From the NCBI GenBank assembly GCA_016716135.1, contig JADJWX010000010.1:1-64000 (forward strand): a stretch of 64,000 nucleotides of DNA, written 5' to 3'. Made by a program: the position numbers and the translations under genes. Origin of the DNA: Lewinellaceae bacterium. Its GTDB lineage: Bacteria; Bacteroidota; Bacteroidia; Chitinophagales; Saprospiraceae. A model generated the notes under the pieces. It had not been told where the DNA came from and did not search any database. It saw only the letters and a program-made list of their open reading frames with translations. Numbering within the stretch: position 1 is the first letter of the stretch; each line of letters begins with the position of its first letter. Positions 44,217-53,025 of the stretch are shown in pieces.

Positions 44217-44476
44217 CGAAATTCAAAGATAAAAAGACCCTGTGGGGAATTTCCCGGTAGCCGCCTAGGACCCGGTTTGGGCGACGAAAAGGCTGTTTTG
44301 ATCGCCGGATGGTTTCCGGAACCGGCAATGCGTCATGTAGCATCGGCACATGGAGACCTGCCGAAAAAGCAGGTTGCCTGCCGTCCCGCTTTGCATATTT
44401 GATTGGAAATTCGGTGATTATTTCCTCCGCCAGCATTTCCGCACCTGGTTATTGTATTCACAAAAAAAAGAACGCT

Positions 44477-45514
44477 ATGAAATTAAGATGGCTGATTGCC
44501 TTTCCGGTTGCAATACTGCTTGTTTTACAGGCATTTCCAATTGATCAACAGCTGCCGGAAGGCAACCCGGATGTATCGCTCGAGCAGGTTCTTCGTCCGC
44601 CGGCAGAAGTAGCCGATTTGTTGAAAAATGCTTGCTATGATTGCCATTCCAATCAAACTCGGTACCCGTGGTATGCCCGCATTCAACCGGTAGGGTGGTG
44701 GATTCAGCGCCACACCAGGTCGGGCCGTGCGGAACTGAATTTTTCAACTATGGGCCAATGGAATTCGGCTGAACAAGCAGACATGTTTCGGCATTGTATC
44801 AAATTGATAAAAAGAGGCACGATGCCGCTTCAAAGTTATCTGCGCATGCACCCTGAGGCCCATTGGACTGCCAGGCAGCAAGCCAGCCTCTTGGCGTGGC
44901 TGGAGGAACAGTCAAGCCGACTGGAATCCGGCGATGTGAAGCTGGTTGCTCAGTACCAACAAATTATGCCGTCTGACACTTGCGATGACAACGATGCCAA
45001 TCCGCGGTGTTGTTTTGTTCAAATGCCTGAAAATCCGCAACCGGTTTTGGTGATTGCCCCACCCGGGGAGCCCGGCAGGCGGATTAAAATTTCCGGCCGG
45101 TTTTTTAAAAGTGATGGGAAAACCCCCTACTCAAATGTGTTGATTTATGCCTATCAAACAGATACCACCGGCCGGTATACCCGAAATGGCGATGAGCGGG
45201 GGATTTTGAGGTGGCATGGGCGGTTGCACGCCTGGGGCCGGACGGATGAACTGGGGCGCTATGAAATTCAAACTATCCGACCTGCAGCGTATCCTGGCGG
45301 AAAAAACCCTGCGCATATTCATACGGTAGTTTGGGAGCCCGGAGCGGGTGAGGAACCGTATTATATCAAGGATTTTTTGTTTGCCGATGACCCGGCGCTC
45401 TCCAACCGTGAGCGGGAGGATGCCCACAGAAATCCCGGCCGCTCAGCGGTACTAACCCTGAAATCTGCCGGAACGGATATCCTGGTGGCAAAAAGGGATA
45501 TTATTCTGAAGTGA
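44477..45514 (+). CDS. Heme-binding domain fused to intradiol-dioxygenase-like domain
   Basis: The ATG at 44477 gives a 345-residue protein with an N-terminal signal or anchor helix (residues 4-20). Residues about 25-150 match the Haem_bd-type domain, with a CYDCH heme-attachment motif at 53-57 followed by SNQTRYPWYARIQPVGWW. The C-terminal half (about 195-340) is an intradiol-ring-cleavage-dioxygenase-type beta sandwich. All four non-heme iron ligands are present: Y234 (GRYT), Y272 (AAYPGG), H280 and H282 (PAHIH). It would act in the periplasm, where cytochrome c maturation occurs, perhaps oxidising an aromatic compound with electrons or oxygen handled by the heme domain (inference). The longer upstream frame is not protein-like. 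It is divergent from the LytS kinase. Confidence 0.85.
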   Translation: MKLRWLIAFPVAILLVLQAFPIDQQLPEGNPDVSLEQVLRPPAEVADLLKNACYDCHSNQTRYPWYARIQPVGWWIQRHTRSGRAELNFSTMGQWNSAEQADMFRHCIKLIKRGTMPLQSYLRMHPEAHWTARQQASLLAWLEEQSSRLESGDVKLVAQYQQIMPSDTCDDNDANPRCCFVQMPENPQPVLVIAPPGEPGRRIKISGRFFKSDGKTPYSNVLIYAYQTDTTGRYTRNGDERGILRWHGRLHAWGRTDELGRYEIQTIRPAAYPGGKNPAHIHTVVWEPGAGEEPYYIKDFLFADDPALSNREREDAHRNPGRSAVLTLKSAGTDILVAKRDIILK

Positions 45515-45521
45515 AAGCAAT

Positions 45522-45552
45522 AAAAAAAGCGACCGCGCAAGTGCGCGGTCGC
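45522..45552 (-). terminator. Intrinsic terminator for the coiled-coil gene
   Basis: GCGACCGCGC (45529-45538) and GCGCGGTCGC (45543-45552) form a perfect 10-bp stem around AAGT. On the minus strand the stem is followed by seven Ts (45522-45528). It lies 41 bases after the stop at 45593 and also stands 8 bases after the plus-strand gene, which it may limit without a T-tract. Confidence 0.85.
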
Positions 45553-45592
45553 CCGTCTGTTGCCTTAGCAATGTGACCCTCAATTTGTTGTT

Positions 45593-46615
45593 TTACTTCA
45601 GATTAAACGAACCGGTACCAACGAGGTACCCTTTATTGAAGATTTTCACTTCGTATTTTCCTTTCACAAAGTTTTGGCCAGGCTGCCATGCACCGCAAAC
45701 ATTGGTTTCGTCGTTGGAATAGTTGCAGGTAGCCACCGTGGTGTAACGAAATTCCTGTTCATTGCGCTTGTCCTGAGCGATGCCGGAGCCAAGGCTTTCT
45801 ACTGCCAGCGTAGCGCCGGTCGGATCAACTACCGTAATGTAGAAAGTCTCTTCGCCCGAAGGCACAACTTCGTTCGGTTCCGTAACAAAGCAGATATTGA
45901 GTTTGTCAACTTTGCTGGCGCGGCTTTTGCTCTTTTCTTTACCGCTGCTGCGCACATCTACTGCTTTTACGGTGATGTTTTTCACGCGGATTGCCGAAGC
46001 GATGTCTACCTTTTTGCTCAGCACGGCACGTTCGGATTCCAGTTGCGTTTTTTCAGAAATCAAAGCTGCTTTGGCGGAGCTTTCCTGCGTAAGCATGCTT
46101 TGCGTTTCGGTAAGCGACGTGTTCAGGTTTTCATTTTCGGTGGTCAATTCCGTATTTTTCTCCGTCAGAATACCGATTTCTTCTTTCAACTTGTCGATCT
46201 CGGCCAGGTATTGTTTTTTCTGGTTCTCCAACCGGCCGATCGCAGTACGGTAGTCGCGTTTTTCGCGGATCATCTGCTCAATCTGGGTTTTGTTTTGCTC
46301 CAGTTGTTGCAGTTGTTGGTTGATTTTTTCATCCAGTTGTGCATTCAAACCTTTTTGCTGCTCCAACTGTGCTACGGCGTCGTTGTATTTGGTATCGAGT
46401 TCAGCAAAAGCCTGCTTTTGTTCGTTCAGTTCCAGCGAAGTAGCCTCCAGTTGTTGCGACGACTTGTACTTGCTGATCATCAGAAAGATGCTGAGGCCAA
46501 GGAGTACCGCGATGGCGATACCGGCGATCGTCAACATGCGTTTTGAATTGTCGTTCGGTTGGTTGTCGTAGTTCGAACCTGGGGTGGGCTGATTGAAATT
46601 CGTGGGTGTGCTCAT
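45593..46615 (-). CDS. Membrane-anchored coiled-coil protein, function unknown
   Basis: A 340-residue protein with a disordered Asn/Pro-rich cytoplasmic start, one membrane helix (about 27-47, MLTIAGIAIAVLLGLSIFLM), and a long coiled coil (about 50-205) with heptads rich in Q, E, L and K (EQQKGLNAQLDEKINQQLQQ is one stretch). A C-terminal beta domain (about 210-340) contains FCVTEPNEVV-like ICFVTEPNEVVPSGEETFYI, and the end GKYEVKIFNKGYLVGTGSFN resembles an immunoglobulin-like fold. The beta domain would lie in the periplasm. Proteins of this layout recur in Bacteroidota without a known role. A clear terminator follows; the 5' flank is a 340-base intergenic region. Confidence 0.8.
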   Translation of the reverse strand: MSTPTNFNQPTPGSNYDNQPNDNSKRMLTIAGIAIAVLLGLSIFLMISKYKSSQQLEATSLELNEQKQAFAELDTKYNDAVAQLEQQKGLNAQLDEKINQQLQQLEQNKTQIEQMIREKRDYRTAIGRLENQKKQYLAEIDKLKEEIGILTEKNTELTTENENLNTSLTETQSMLTQESSAKAALISEKTQLESERAVLSKKVDIASAIRVKNITVKAVDVRSSGKEKSKSRASKVDKLNICFVTEPNEVVPSGEETFYITVVDPTGATLAVESLGSGIAQDKRNEQEFRYTTVATCNYSNDETNVCGAWQPGQNFVKGKYEVKIFNKGYLVGTGSFNLK

Positions 46616-46955
46616 AATTAGAGATAAAAATTAGGTTTAACGTTAGTGAAACAGATGTGTGCGATTCTGGCATTTAAATGTACGCGATCACATCTTTTTT
46701 GATCTTTGTTTTTAACACCGTTCCTGACGATGTGTGCTGCAAAAGTCACGCAATAAACCCCGGCTGTCAAGGCTTTATTGCCTAAAAATCCGGATTAAAC
46801 TTGAAATTGGTGGGAAATCCCAGCGACCGTTTCAGGGAATACCCCGAAAGGCTGTTTAGGGAATTACGGAAGTTTGTATGCAGCCCCTGTGGAACAATGC
46901 TGCCGGGAAATTTTACCTTAGCTCCAGGCTGATTATCCGGAAAACAATTTTGACC
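46616..46955. other. 340-base divergent intergenic region
   Basis: This gap separates the coiled-coil gene (minus) from the exonuclease gene (plus) and should hold both promoters. I see an 8-bp inverted repeat, GCAATAAA at 46750-46757 with TTTATTGC at 46774-46781, and a GATCTTTG at 46701-46708 that is one base off the TAnnTTTG box on the plus strand. No small gene with a believable product is seen. Confidence 0.4.
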
Positions 46956-47711
46956 ATGTCTTTTTTTGACACAGATTTATACAACATTTTATTTCTCGAT
47001 ATCGAAACTGTTCCGGTAGTTTCAAATTATGAGGAACTACCGGACGAGATGCAGGAGCTGTGGGCTGCCAAAGCCCGGTCGGTCCTGCGCAAATACGACG
47101 AAGAATTGGAATACGATGAGATCGCAGAGGCTTTCCAAACCAGGGCAGGCATCTATTCTGAATTCGGAAAAATCGTTTGCATTTCAGTCGGCTTTCTCAC
47201 CCGCCAACCCGACGGAGCCGACCCACTGTTGCGCCTGAAGTCGTTTAGCAACCACATGGAGTCCGCACTTTTAGAGGATTTCTGTGAATTATTGCAGAAA
47301 CATTTTAACAACCCGGACAAATTTGCTCTTTGCGGGCACAATATCCGGGAGTTCGACATCCCCTACATCTGCCGGCGAATTTTGGTCAATCAGTTGCCCT
47401 TTCCGCGCATGCTGGATATCGCCGGACGGAAACCCTGGGAAACCAAACATCTGCTGGATACCATGGAAATGTGGAAATTCGGCGACTATAAAAACTACAC
47501 CTCTCTTCGGTTACTTGCCGCATTATTCGGTTTCCCCTCTCCCAAAGATGATATGGACGGCAGTGAAGTCGCCGGTGTGTATTGGGACGAACAGGACCTG
47601 GACCGGATTGCGGCATATTGTGAAAAGGACGTGCTTGCCACGGTTCAATTATTTCTTAAAATGCGCCGCCAGGACCTCCTCCGTGACGAGCAGGTGGTCA
47701 TCGTGCGCTAA
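46956..47711 (+). CDS. PolB-like 3'-5' exonuclease (DEDDy)
   Basis: A 251-residue protein of the predicted 3'-5' exonuclease family related to the proofreading domain of family B polymerases. The DEDDy residues are visible: D15 and E17 in ILFLDIETVPV (motif I), an aspartate in ALCGHNIREFDIPYI (motif II), and tyrosine plus aspartate in IAAYCEKDVLATVQL (motif III). The start at ATG 46956 (MSFFDTDLYN) is preferred to 46878, whose leader is not protein-like. It is cytoplasmic and likely degrades single-stranded DNA or trims ends; no polymerase domain is attached. It is followed by rpe after 12 bases. Confidence 0.88.
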   Translation: MSFFDTDLYNILFLDIETVPVVSNYEELPDEMQELWAAKARSVLRKYDEELEYDEIAEAFQTRAGIYSEFGKIVCISVGFLTRQPDGADPLLRLKSFSNHMESALLEDFCELLQKHFNNPDKFALCGHNIREFDIPYICRRILVNQLPFPRMLDIAGRKPWETKHLLDTMEMWKFGDYKNYTSLRLLAALFGFPSPKDDMDGSEVAGVYWDEQDLDRIAAYCEKDVLATVQLFLKMRRQDLLRDEQVVIVR

Positions 47712-47723
47712 ACCGAAATCGCT

Positions 47724-48395
47724 GTGAAAAAACATCTTGTTGCTCCGTCTGTGCTGGCCGCCGACTTTACGCGCCTGCCGGAAGAACTGGAAATGGTCAA
47801 TCAAAGTGAAGCCGATTGGTTTCACCTGGACGTTATGGATGGCCGGTTTGTCCCAAATATCACGTTCGGCATGTTTATCATCGAGGCGATAAACCGGCTG
47901 GCTCGAAAACCGCTGGATGTGCACCTTATGATTGTGGAGCCTGAAAAATACATCGAATCGTTTCGGGCGGCCGGCGCCGATATTATTACGGTGCACTACG
48001 AAGCATGTCCGCATTTGCACCGAACGGTACACCAGATCAGGGAAGCCGGCGCAAAAGCGGGCGTGGCATTAAATCCGCACACCCCGGTTCAACTGTTGGA
48101 AGACCTGATTGAAGATATTGATCTGGTGTGCGTGATGGCTGTAAACCCGGGTTTTGGCGGGCAAAAATTTATTTACCAGACCCTGGCTAAGGTGCGGCAG
48201 CTCCGGGAAATGATCACTACGACAAACTCCGGCGCCTTAATTGAAATCGACGGCGGTGTAGGCCTGCAAAATGCCGAATCGCTCCTGCAAGCCGGCGCCG
48301 ATGTGCTGGTAGCGGGCAGCAGTGTTTTTAAGGCGAAAGACCCGAAAGCAACGATCGCAGACCTGAAAGCGTTTAAAGCGGTATTCGAATATTAA
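47724..48395 (+). CDS. rpe: Ribulose-phosphate 3-epimerase
   Basis: A 223-residue TIM-barrel enzyme that interconverts ribulose 5-phosphate and xylulose 5-phosphate. It begins with a GTG codon (47724). Signatures are VAPSVLAADFTRLPEELE, WFHLDVMDGRFVPNITFG (metal-binding His and Asp), PLDVHLMI, MAVNPGFGGQKFI and ALIEIDGGVGLQNA with VAGSSVF. The length is standard. It is 12 bases after the exonuclease gene and 24 before the LptF/G-like gene, all on one strand and likely one transcript. Confidence 0.97.
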   Translation: MKKHLVAPSVLAADFTRLPEELEMVNQSEADWFHLDVMDGRFVPNITFGMFIIEAINRLARKPLDVHLMIVEPEKYIESFRAAGADIITVHYEACPHLHRTVHQIREAGAKAGVALNPHTPVQLLEDLIEDIDLVCVMAVNPGFGGQKFIYQTLAKVRQLREMITTTNSGALIEIDGGVGLQNAESLLQAGADVLVAGSSVFKAKDPKATIADLKAFKAVFEY

Positions 48396-48419
48396 CGCGC
48401 TTGTGCAACTGCCCGCTTT

Positions 48420-50000
48420 ATGAAAAAGATCGACAAACTTTTGCTGACCAGTTTTATCGGCCCATTCATTGTGTCGTTTGGCATTGCACTTTTTGTGTTG
48501 GTCATGCAATTTCTGTGGTTGTATATCGACGAAATAGCGGGCAAAGGGGTAAGCGTTTTTATCATGATTGAGCTGATAGCCTATTTGTCGATTGCAACAT
48601 TTCCAATGGCACTTCCGATCGCCGTTTTGATTGCCGGCGTGATGGTGCTCGGAAACCTCGCTGAACGCTACGAGCTGTCCAGCATGAAATCGGCCGGGGT
48701 TTCCCTGCTGCGCATCATGCGTTCGCTGATCATTATTGCGGCAGGAATTGCCTTGTTCTCCTACATCTGTTCGGATTTTCTTATCCCGGTTGCCAACCTG
48801 AAATTCAAATCCCGCCTGTACGACATTCGCAAACAAAAGCCGGCCCTAACGCTGGAAAAAGGCGTTTTTAATGAGGATTTCCGGCTATTTGTGATCCGCA
48901 TCGGGGATAAAGCCCCCGACGGGGAAACGATAAAAGACATCCTGATCGAAGACCAAACCAATACAGGGAAACTCCAGTTCAATCAAATCCTTGCCGACAG
49001 CGGCCAAATGTTCACTACCCGGGACAAACGCTACTTCGTCATGAACCTCTTCGACGGCGCACAGTACCAGGAACCCTCGCCTCAGGGGAAAGCCAGCAAT
49101 GAAAAATACCCCTTCATCCGCACGAATTTTCGATCCTGGACAAAGGTTTGGGACCTGGGTGAATTCGAAATGAACCGAACCGACGAAGATCGATTCAAAA
49201 GTCAGCGATCCATGCTGAGCATGAGCCAGCTCCGTAAAAATGTTGATTCCCTGAACATGGAAGTCATTCAGGCCCGGCAAGGCATCGCTGATGATTTGCT
49301 TTTGAGCCTCAAACGAAAACCATACAAACCGGCGGTGCCGGCAGCTCCGAAAATCCAGCCCGATTCGGCAGCGCTGGCGGCTGAATTCCAACAGGACGCC
49401 CTGCGCCGGCTCGCCCGCGCACAACGGAAAGAAGCGCTGATACAACAAGACACCCTGAAAAAAGGTATGTTCCGCCAACAACTGGATAAACCATTGACCG
49501 AGTATCAATCCTTTGCAGAAACATTTCCGGAAAAAGATCGCGCCAGGCTCCTCGAACAAGCTATCGGCTATTCCCGGTCAGGACGCATTGTGCTCGACCG
49601 GCGCCTGAGCCAGATTGCCAACCGCCGCAAAGAGGCGATAAAAACAGGCTACGAATTGTACACCAAATACAGTTTCGCCCTGGTCTGCTTTGTTTTCTTG
49701 TTCATTGGCGCACCGATGGGAGCTATAATCCGGAAAGGCGGGTTCGGATACCCAATCCTGGTTTCAATTATCTTTTTCGTAACCTTCATCATGTTGACCA
49801 TCATGTGCCGCAAGCTGGCGGAAGCGTATATTCTGACACCTTTTTGGGCTGCCATGGCGCCCTGCCTTGCCCTTGTGCCCATTGGTGCTTTCCTTACCCG
49901 CAGAGCAATGAATGATGCCCAAATGTTCAGCACAGACCGGTTAGACCGCTTTATGTTAAAACTGCGCCGGCGCATACAAAAACAGGAGGCTCCGGCATGA
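48420..50000 (+). CDS. LptF/LptG-family (YjgP/YjgQ) LPS export permease
   Basis: A 526-residue inner-membrane permease of the LPS transport complex. Three helices at the N-terminus (KKIDKLLLTSFIGPFIVSFG, then LIAYLSIATFPMALPIAVLIAG) carry the family's MKSAGVSLLRIMR coupling motif (about 89-101). A periplasmic beta-jellyroll region follows (about 120-270), and three helices at the C-terminus begin near FALVCFVFLFIGAPMGAIIRKGG. An extra hydrophilic insert of about 130 residues (280-410), rich in Gln, Arg and Asp, makes it longer than E. coli LptF/G (about 360). It works with LptB and LptC, not found here. The stop overlaps the PAP2 start (ATGA). Confidence 0.92.
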   Translation: MKKIDKLLLTSFIGPFIVSFGIALFVLVMQFLWLYIDEIAGKGVSVFIMIELIAYLSIATFPMALPIAVLIAGVMVLGNLAERYELSSMKSAGVSLLRIMRSLIIIAAGIALFSYICSDFLIPVANLKFKSRLYDIRKQKPALTLEKGVFNEDFRLFVIRIGDKAPDGETIKDILIEDQTNTGKLQFNQILADSGQMFTTRDKRYFVMNLFDGAQYQEPSPQGKASNEKYPFIRTNFRSWTKVWDLGEFEMNRTDEDRFKSQRSMLSMSQLRKNVDSLNMEVIQARQGIADDLLLSLKRKPYKPAVPAAPKIQPDSAALAAEFQQDALRRLARAQRKEALIQQDTLKKGMFRQQLDKPLTEYQSFAETFPEKDRARLLEQAIGYSRSGRIVLDRRLSQIANRRKEAIKTGYELYTKYSFALVCFVFLFIGAPMGAIIRKGGFGYPILVSIIFFVTFIMLTIMCRKLAEAYILTPFWAAMAPCLALVPIGAFLTRRAMNDAQMFSTDRLDRFMLKLRRRIQKQEAPA

Positions 50001-50665
50001 AAAACAGTTTTTGGGCGGTTCCCTGGTTCAGTATTCCCGTGCTGCTTTTCTTTATTTTGGGCTTGTTTTTCCAACTCTTTGTACCCACAGGTCATGAAAT
50101 TTTGTACCTCAACCCCTGGCGGACTGCCCCGTTGAATTTTTTTTTCAAATACTGGACTCAAATGGGCGAAGCACCGGTCTTTATTGCCATTGGGCTTTTG
50201 TCGATGGCTTGGCGATACCGCTTCGCGTTGCTTATTGCTTTAACAGGACTTGTTGTGATTCCCACGTCCTATTTTATGAAAGAAAGTGTTCGGAAAGACC
50301 GGCCAATCACATTTTTTGAAAAAATCGGCATGCGCGATGCAGTCAATGCTGATTCAACTGTCTATTTGAACCGGGGCAAGACAAGTTTTCCCTCCGGGCA
50401 TTCAATGGCGGCTTTTGCCATGTACGGCCTCATGGCCTTCTTTAGCGATAAAAAAAGAAACTGGTTTGCGCTGGCTTGCGCCATCACGGCTATCCTGGTT
50501 GCCTTTTCCAGGATTTTCCTGGTTCAGCACTTCCTGGCAGACATCCTGGGTGGTGCATTCATTGGCTTGGTGATCGCACATCTGATCTGGTGGTTCAACA
50601 AAAAATACCTGGGCCGGTTGGTGGCATTGGACAAAGGTTTGATCCAGCGCTTCAAACAGGCATAA
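49997..50665 (+). CDS. PAP2-family membrane phosphatase
   Basis: A 222-residue integral membrane phosphatase with about six helices. The three PAP2 motifs are complete: KESVRKDRP at 95-103, PSGHSMAAF at 132-140 and SRIFLVQHFLADILGG at 171-186 (catalytic H178, D182). Candidate substrates are undecaprenyl pyrophosphate or a lipid A phosphate; coupling by ATGA overlap to an LPS export permease favours an envelope lipid. The final 14 bases overlap the 3' end of miaA on the other strand. Confidence 0.92.
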   Translation: MKNSFWAVPWFSIPVLLFFILGLFFQLFVPTGHEILYLNPWRTAPLNFFFKYWTQMGEAPVFIAIGLLSMAWRYRFALLIALTGLVVIPTSYFMKESVRKDRPITFFEKIGMRDAVNADSTVYLNRGKTSFPSGHSMAAFAMYGLMAFFSDKKRNWFALACAITAILVAFSRIFLVQHFLADILGGAFIGLVIAHLIWWFNKKYLGRLVALDKGLIQRFKQA

Positions 50666-51581
50666 GTTTTTCGGTACAAAAATCAAGCATGCCGGACATA
50701 TCCGCCGGGTGAAACGTTGTCCAGTTACCGTGTTTGCGAAACCATGTTGCCTGTCGCTTCGCGTAGTTCCGGCTGTGCTGTTTGATTTTTTCAATGGCAG
50801 TGCTGCGGTCTGTTTTTCCATCAAAAAAATCAAACCACTCGGTGTATCCGACTGTTTGCAGCGCCGGCAAATGCCGGAACGGGAGCAAACTCCGGGCCTC
50901 CTGTTCCAGCCCGGCATCTATCATTTGATCCACCCGGGCATCAATGCGGGCGTACAGTTCATTTCGGGGCAATTCCAAAAGTAAAAAAACCGGCTCGAAC
51001 GGCCGTTCGGGCTTTGGCCGGGCCAGAAAACTGGAGTACGGCCGGCCAGTTTCCCGGCACACTTCCAATGCCCGACGCAAGCGGGCGGGATTTTGCCGGT
51101 CGGCCTGTGAAAAATAAGCGGGATCGAGGGCTTCCACCTGATCTTGCAGCCAGCGCATTCCGCCGCCCGCCACGCCCGCCTGCACCCAGGCTTTTGTTTG
51201 GTCCGAAATGCCGGGAAAGGCATCAAGCCCACTGTAGACCGCTTTCAAAAACAAACCGGAACCACCAACCAGAATAGCGGCATGGTGTTTTTGGAACAGT
51301 TGCGCCAGCAATTGCACGGCATCCCGTTCAAAGTCGCCGACACTGTACGGCTCGGTAACGCTCAGAAAATCAATGAAATGGTGCCGCGCAGCGGCTCGTT
51401 CTGCGGTAGTCGGTTTGGCGGTGCCGGCTTCCATTTCGCGATAAAACTGGCGGCTATCAGCCGACAGGATATCCAGATCGAAATGTTGTGCCAGCCGAAT
51501 GGCCACGCCGGTTTTGCCAACTGCCGTAGCACCGCCGATAATGAACAGGGTTTTGGCCGGGGCCGGATTGGTGGTCGCCAT
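50652..51581 (-). CDS. miaA: tRNA dimethylallyltransferase
   Basis: A 309-residue enzyme that adds a dimethylallyl group to A37 of tRNAs reading UNN codons. The P-loop is GGATAVGKTGVAIRLA (residues 16-31), followed by ILSADSRQFYREMEAGTAKPT (split) and the HHFIDFLSVTEPYSVGDFE stretch. VGGSGLFLKAVYSGL and the C-terminal QTVGYTEWFDFFDGK and QHSRNYAKRQATWFRKH motifs complete the family pattern. Length is typical. It is convergent with the PAP2 gene and divergent from the acyltransferase gene. Confidence 0.96.
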   Translation of the reverse strand: MATTNPAPAKTLFIIGGATAVGKTGVAIRLAQHFDLDILSADSRQFYREMEAGTAKPTTAERAAARHHFIDFLSVTEPYSVGDFERDAVQLLAQLFQKHHAAILVGGSGLFLKAVYSGLDAFPGISDQTKAWVQAGVAGGGMRWLQDQVEALDPAYFSQADRQNPARLRRALEVCRETGRPYSSFLARPKPERPFEPVFLLLELPRNELYARIDARVDQMIDAGLEQEARSLLPFRHLPALQTVGYTEWFDFFDGKTDRSTAIEKIKQHSRNYAKRQATWFRKHGNWTTFHPADMSGMLDFCTEKLMPV

Positions 51582-51710
51582 AGATCGAAGGTAAATACGC
51601 CTGTAAAATTAATCCGGATTGCGGGAATGGTTAATTCCGGCCCCGGTCAAATCCGGATTGCCGAATCAACCCGGTTCCGAAATGTCGAAAATGCGGCTAT
51701 TTTCGCCACC

Positions 51711-53009
51711 ATGAAATTCAGTCTTCGACACCAAAGTACCGGGGTTGTTTATCCCTATTTAGCCCAGGCAGCACATCTCATGGTTCGCGGTTTTTTTCGA
51801 AAAATCTATATTTCCAACCGGGATGCCGTGCCCGTCGACAAACCCGTTTTACTGGCGGCCAACCATCCGACCGCTTTTGTGGACCCCTGCCTCCTCGGCA
51901 TTTTTCTGAATCCACCACTCTATAATATGACACGGGGTGATGTATTTCGAAAGCCGTTTTTTCGAAAACTAATGGAAAGCATAAACATGTTTCCGGTTTT
52001 TCGCATGCGCGACGGCTTCCGGGGCCGCGACCGGAATCAGGAGGTTTTTGAGTTTTGTGAAAAAAAACTGTTGGAAAAACGCGTAGTGACCATTTATGTT
52101 GAGGGCGAACACCATTTGGAGAAACGCGTCCGGCCAATCCAAAAAGGTATCCTGCGCATTGCTTTTGATACCTTCGAAAAACACCAACTGAATGATTTAC
52201 AAATTATTCCGGCGGGATGCAATTATGTTTGGGGCGACCGGCCCCGCGACGAGGCAATGGTTTGCGTCGGAACCCCGATTTTGGTCCGGGATTATTGGGA
52301 GACCTACCGGACCAATCCCGCCGGCGCCATGACGCAACTGGCCACGGATATTGAATCGGCCCTGAAGAAAGTTTGCCTGCATATCGATGATCCCGGTGAC
52401 GCGGAATTGCTCGAAATGCTGCTGGCACTCCGGCGCAACGAACATGCCGATCATTTTGTGCCGGTCGTTTCCTTTAGCCATGATCGGTTTGCCCGGGAAA
52501 AGGCTGTTTGCGATGCGCTCAACCAGTTGAATGCCAAAGAAAAACAACAACTTAAAAAGTCTGTTTCAAGCTATTTTGAAGCGCTGGAGCAGGCCGGACT
52601 CACCGATGCGGGCCTGCTCCAGCCCCAATTTGCCGGCTGGCATTGGCCGCTGTTTTTCCTGATCGGATTTGTGCCGTTTGTGCCGGGCTACCTGACCAGC
52701 CGCCCGGTGGTATGGTTTGCGGCATTCGTTGCGAAAAAAACGGTAAAAAAGCGGGAATTTCAGTCCAGCGTATTCATGGGCGCCGGCTTTTTTGGCGGCA
52801 TTCTGTATTACCTGATTTGGCTCCTGGCCTGCCTGGTCAGCCGAAATCCCTGGTGGATTACATTTGCATTGACGCTGCCTGCCTTGGGCTGGTTTTCCAT
52901 GATTTACCGGGAATATCTGGCCCGGTGGATGGCTGCAAGGCGGGCACAGACACATCCCGGCCGGGCGGTTTTGCTTGAATTGCGTAATAAAATTCAGGAG
53001 CCCTGGTAA
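51711..53009 (+). CDS. PlsC-like glycerophospholipid acyltransferase with membrane tail
   Basis: The ATG at 51711 (MKFSLRHQSTGVVYPYLAQA) begins 432 residues; the long frame upstream overlaps miaA and is a shadow. The acyltransferase domain (about 1-230) has the NHPTAFVDP active-site block near 50-58, the FRMRDGFRGRDRNQEVFEFC region, VTIYVEGEHH (glycerol-phosphate-site EG motif) and IIPAGCNYVWGD. Four predicted helices in the C-terminal third (about 305-400) make it longer than simple PlsC proteins; this layout is frequent in Bacteroidota. It likely acylates lysophosphatidate or another envelope lipid. Confidence 0.88.
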   Translation: MKFSLRHQSTGVVYPYLAQAAHLMVRGFFRKIYISNRDAVPVDKPVLLAANHPTAFVDPCLLGIFLNPPLYNMTRGDVFRKPFFRKLMESINMFPVFRMRDGFRGRDRNQEVFEFCEKKLLEKRVVTIYVEGEHHLEKRVRPIQKGILRIAFDTFEKHQLNDLQIIPAGCNYVWGDRPRDEAMVCVGTPILVRDYWETYRTNPAGAMTQLATDIESALKKVCLHIDDPGDAELLEMLLALRRNEHADHFVPVVSFSHDRFAREKAVCDALNQLNAKEKQQLKKSVSSYFEALEQAGLTDAGLLQPQFAGWHWPLFFLIGFVPFVPGYLTSRPVVWFAAFVAKKTVKKREFQSSVFMGAGFFGGILYYLIWLLACLVSRNPWWITFALTLPALGWFSMIYREYLARWMAARRAQTHPGRAVLLELRNKIQEPW

Positions 53010-53025
53010 GAGAGCATGTTGGGAG

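Noticed and set aside
46750..46781. 8-bp inverted repeat in the divergent gap before the exonuclease gene
   Set aside because: The 16-base loop and lack of a T-tract make it a poor terminator, and a single copy gives no basis for calling an operator.
51144..51710. Long plus-strand extension upstream of the acyltransferase
   Set aside because: It overlaps miaA on the other strand, has no protein-like composition, and the acyltransferase domain starts cleanly at the ATG at 51711.
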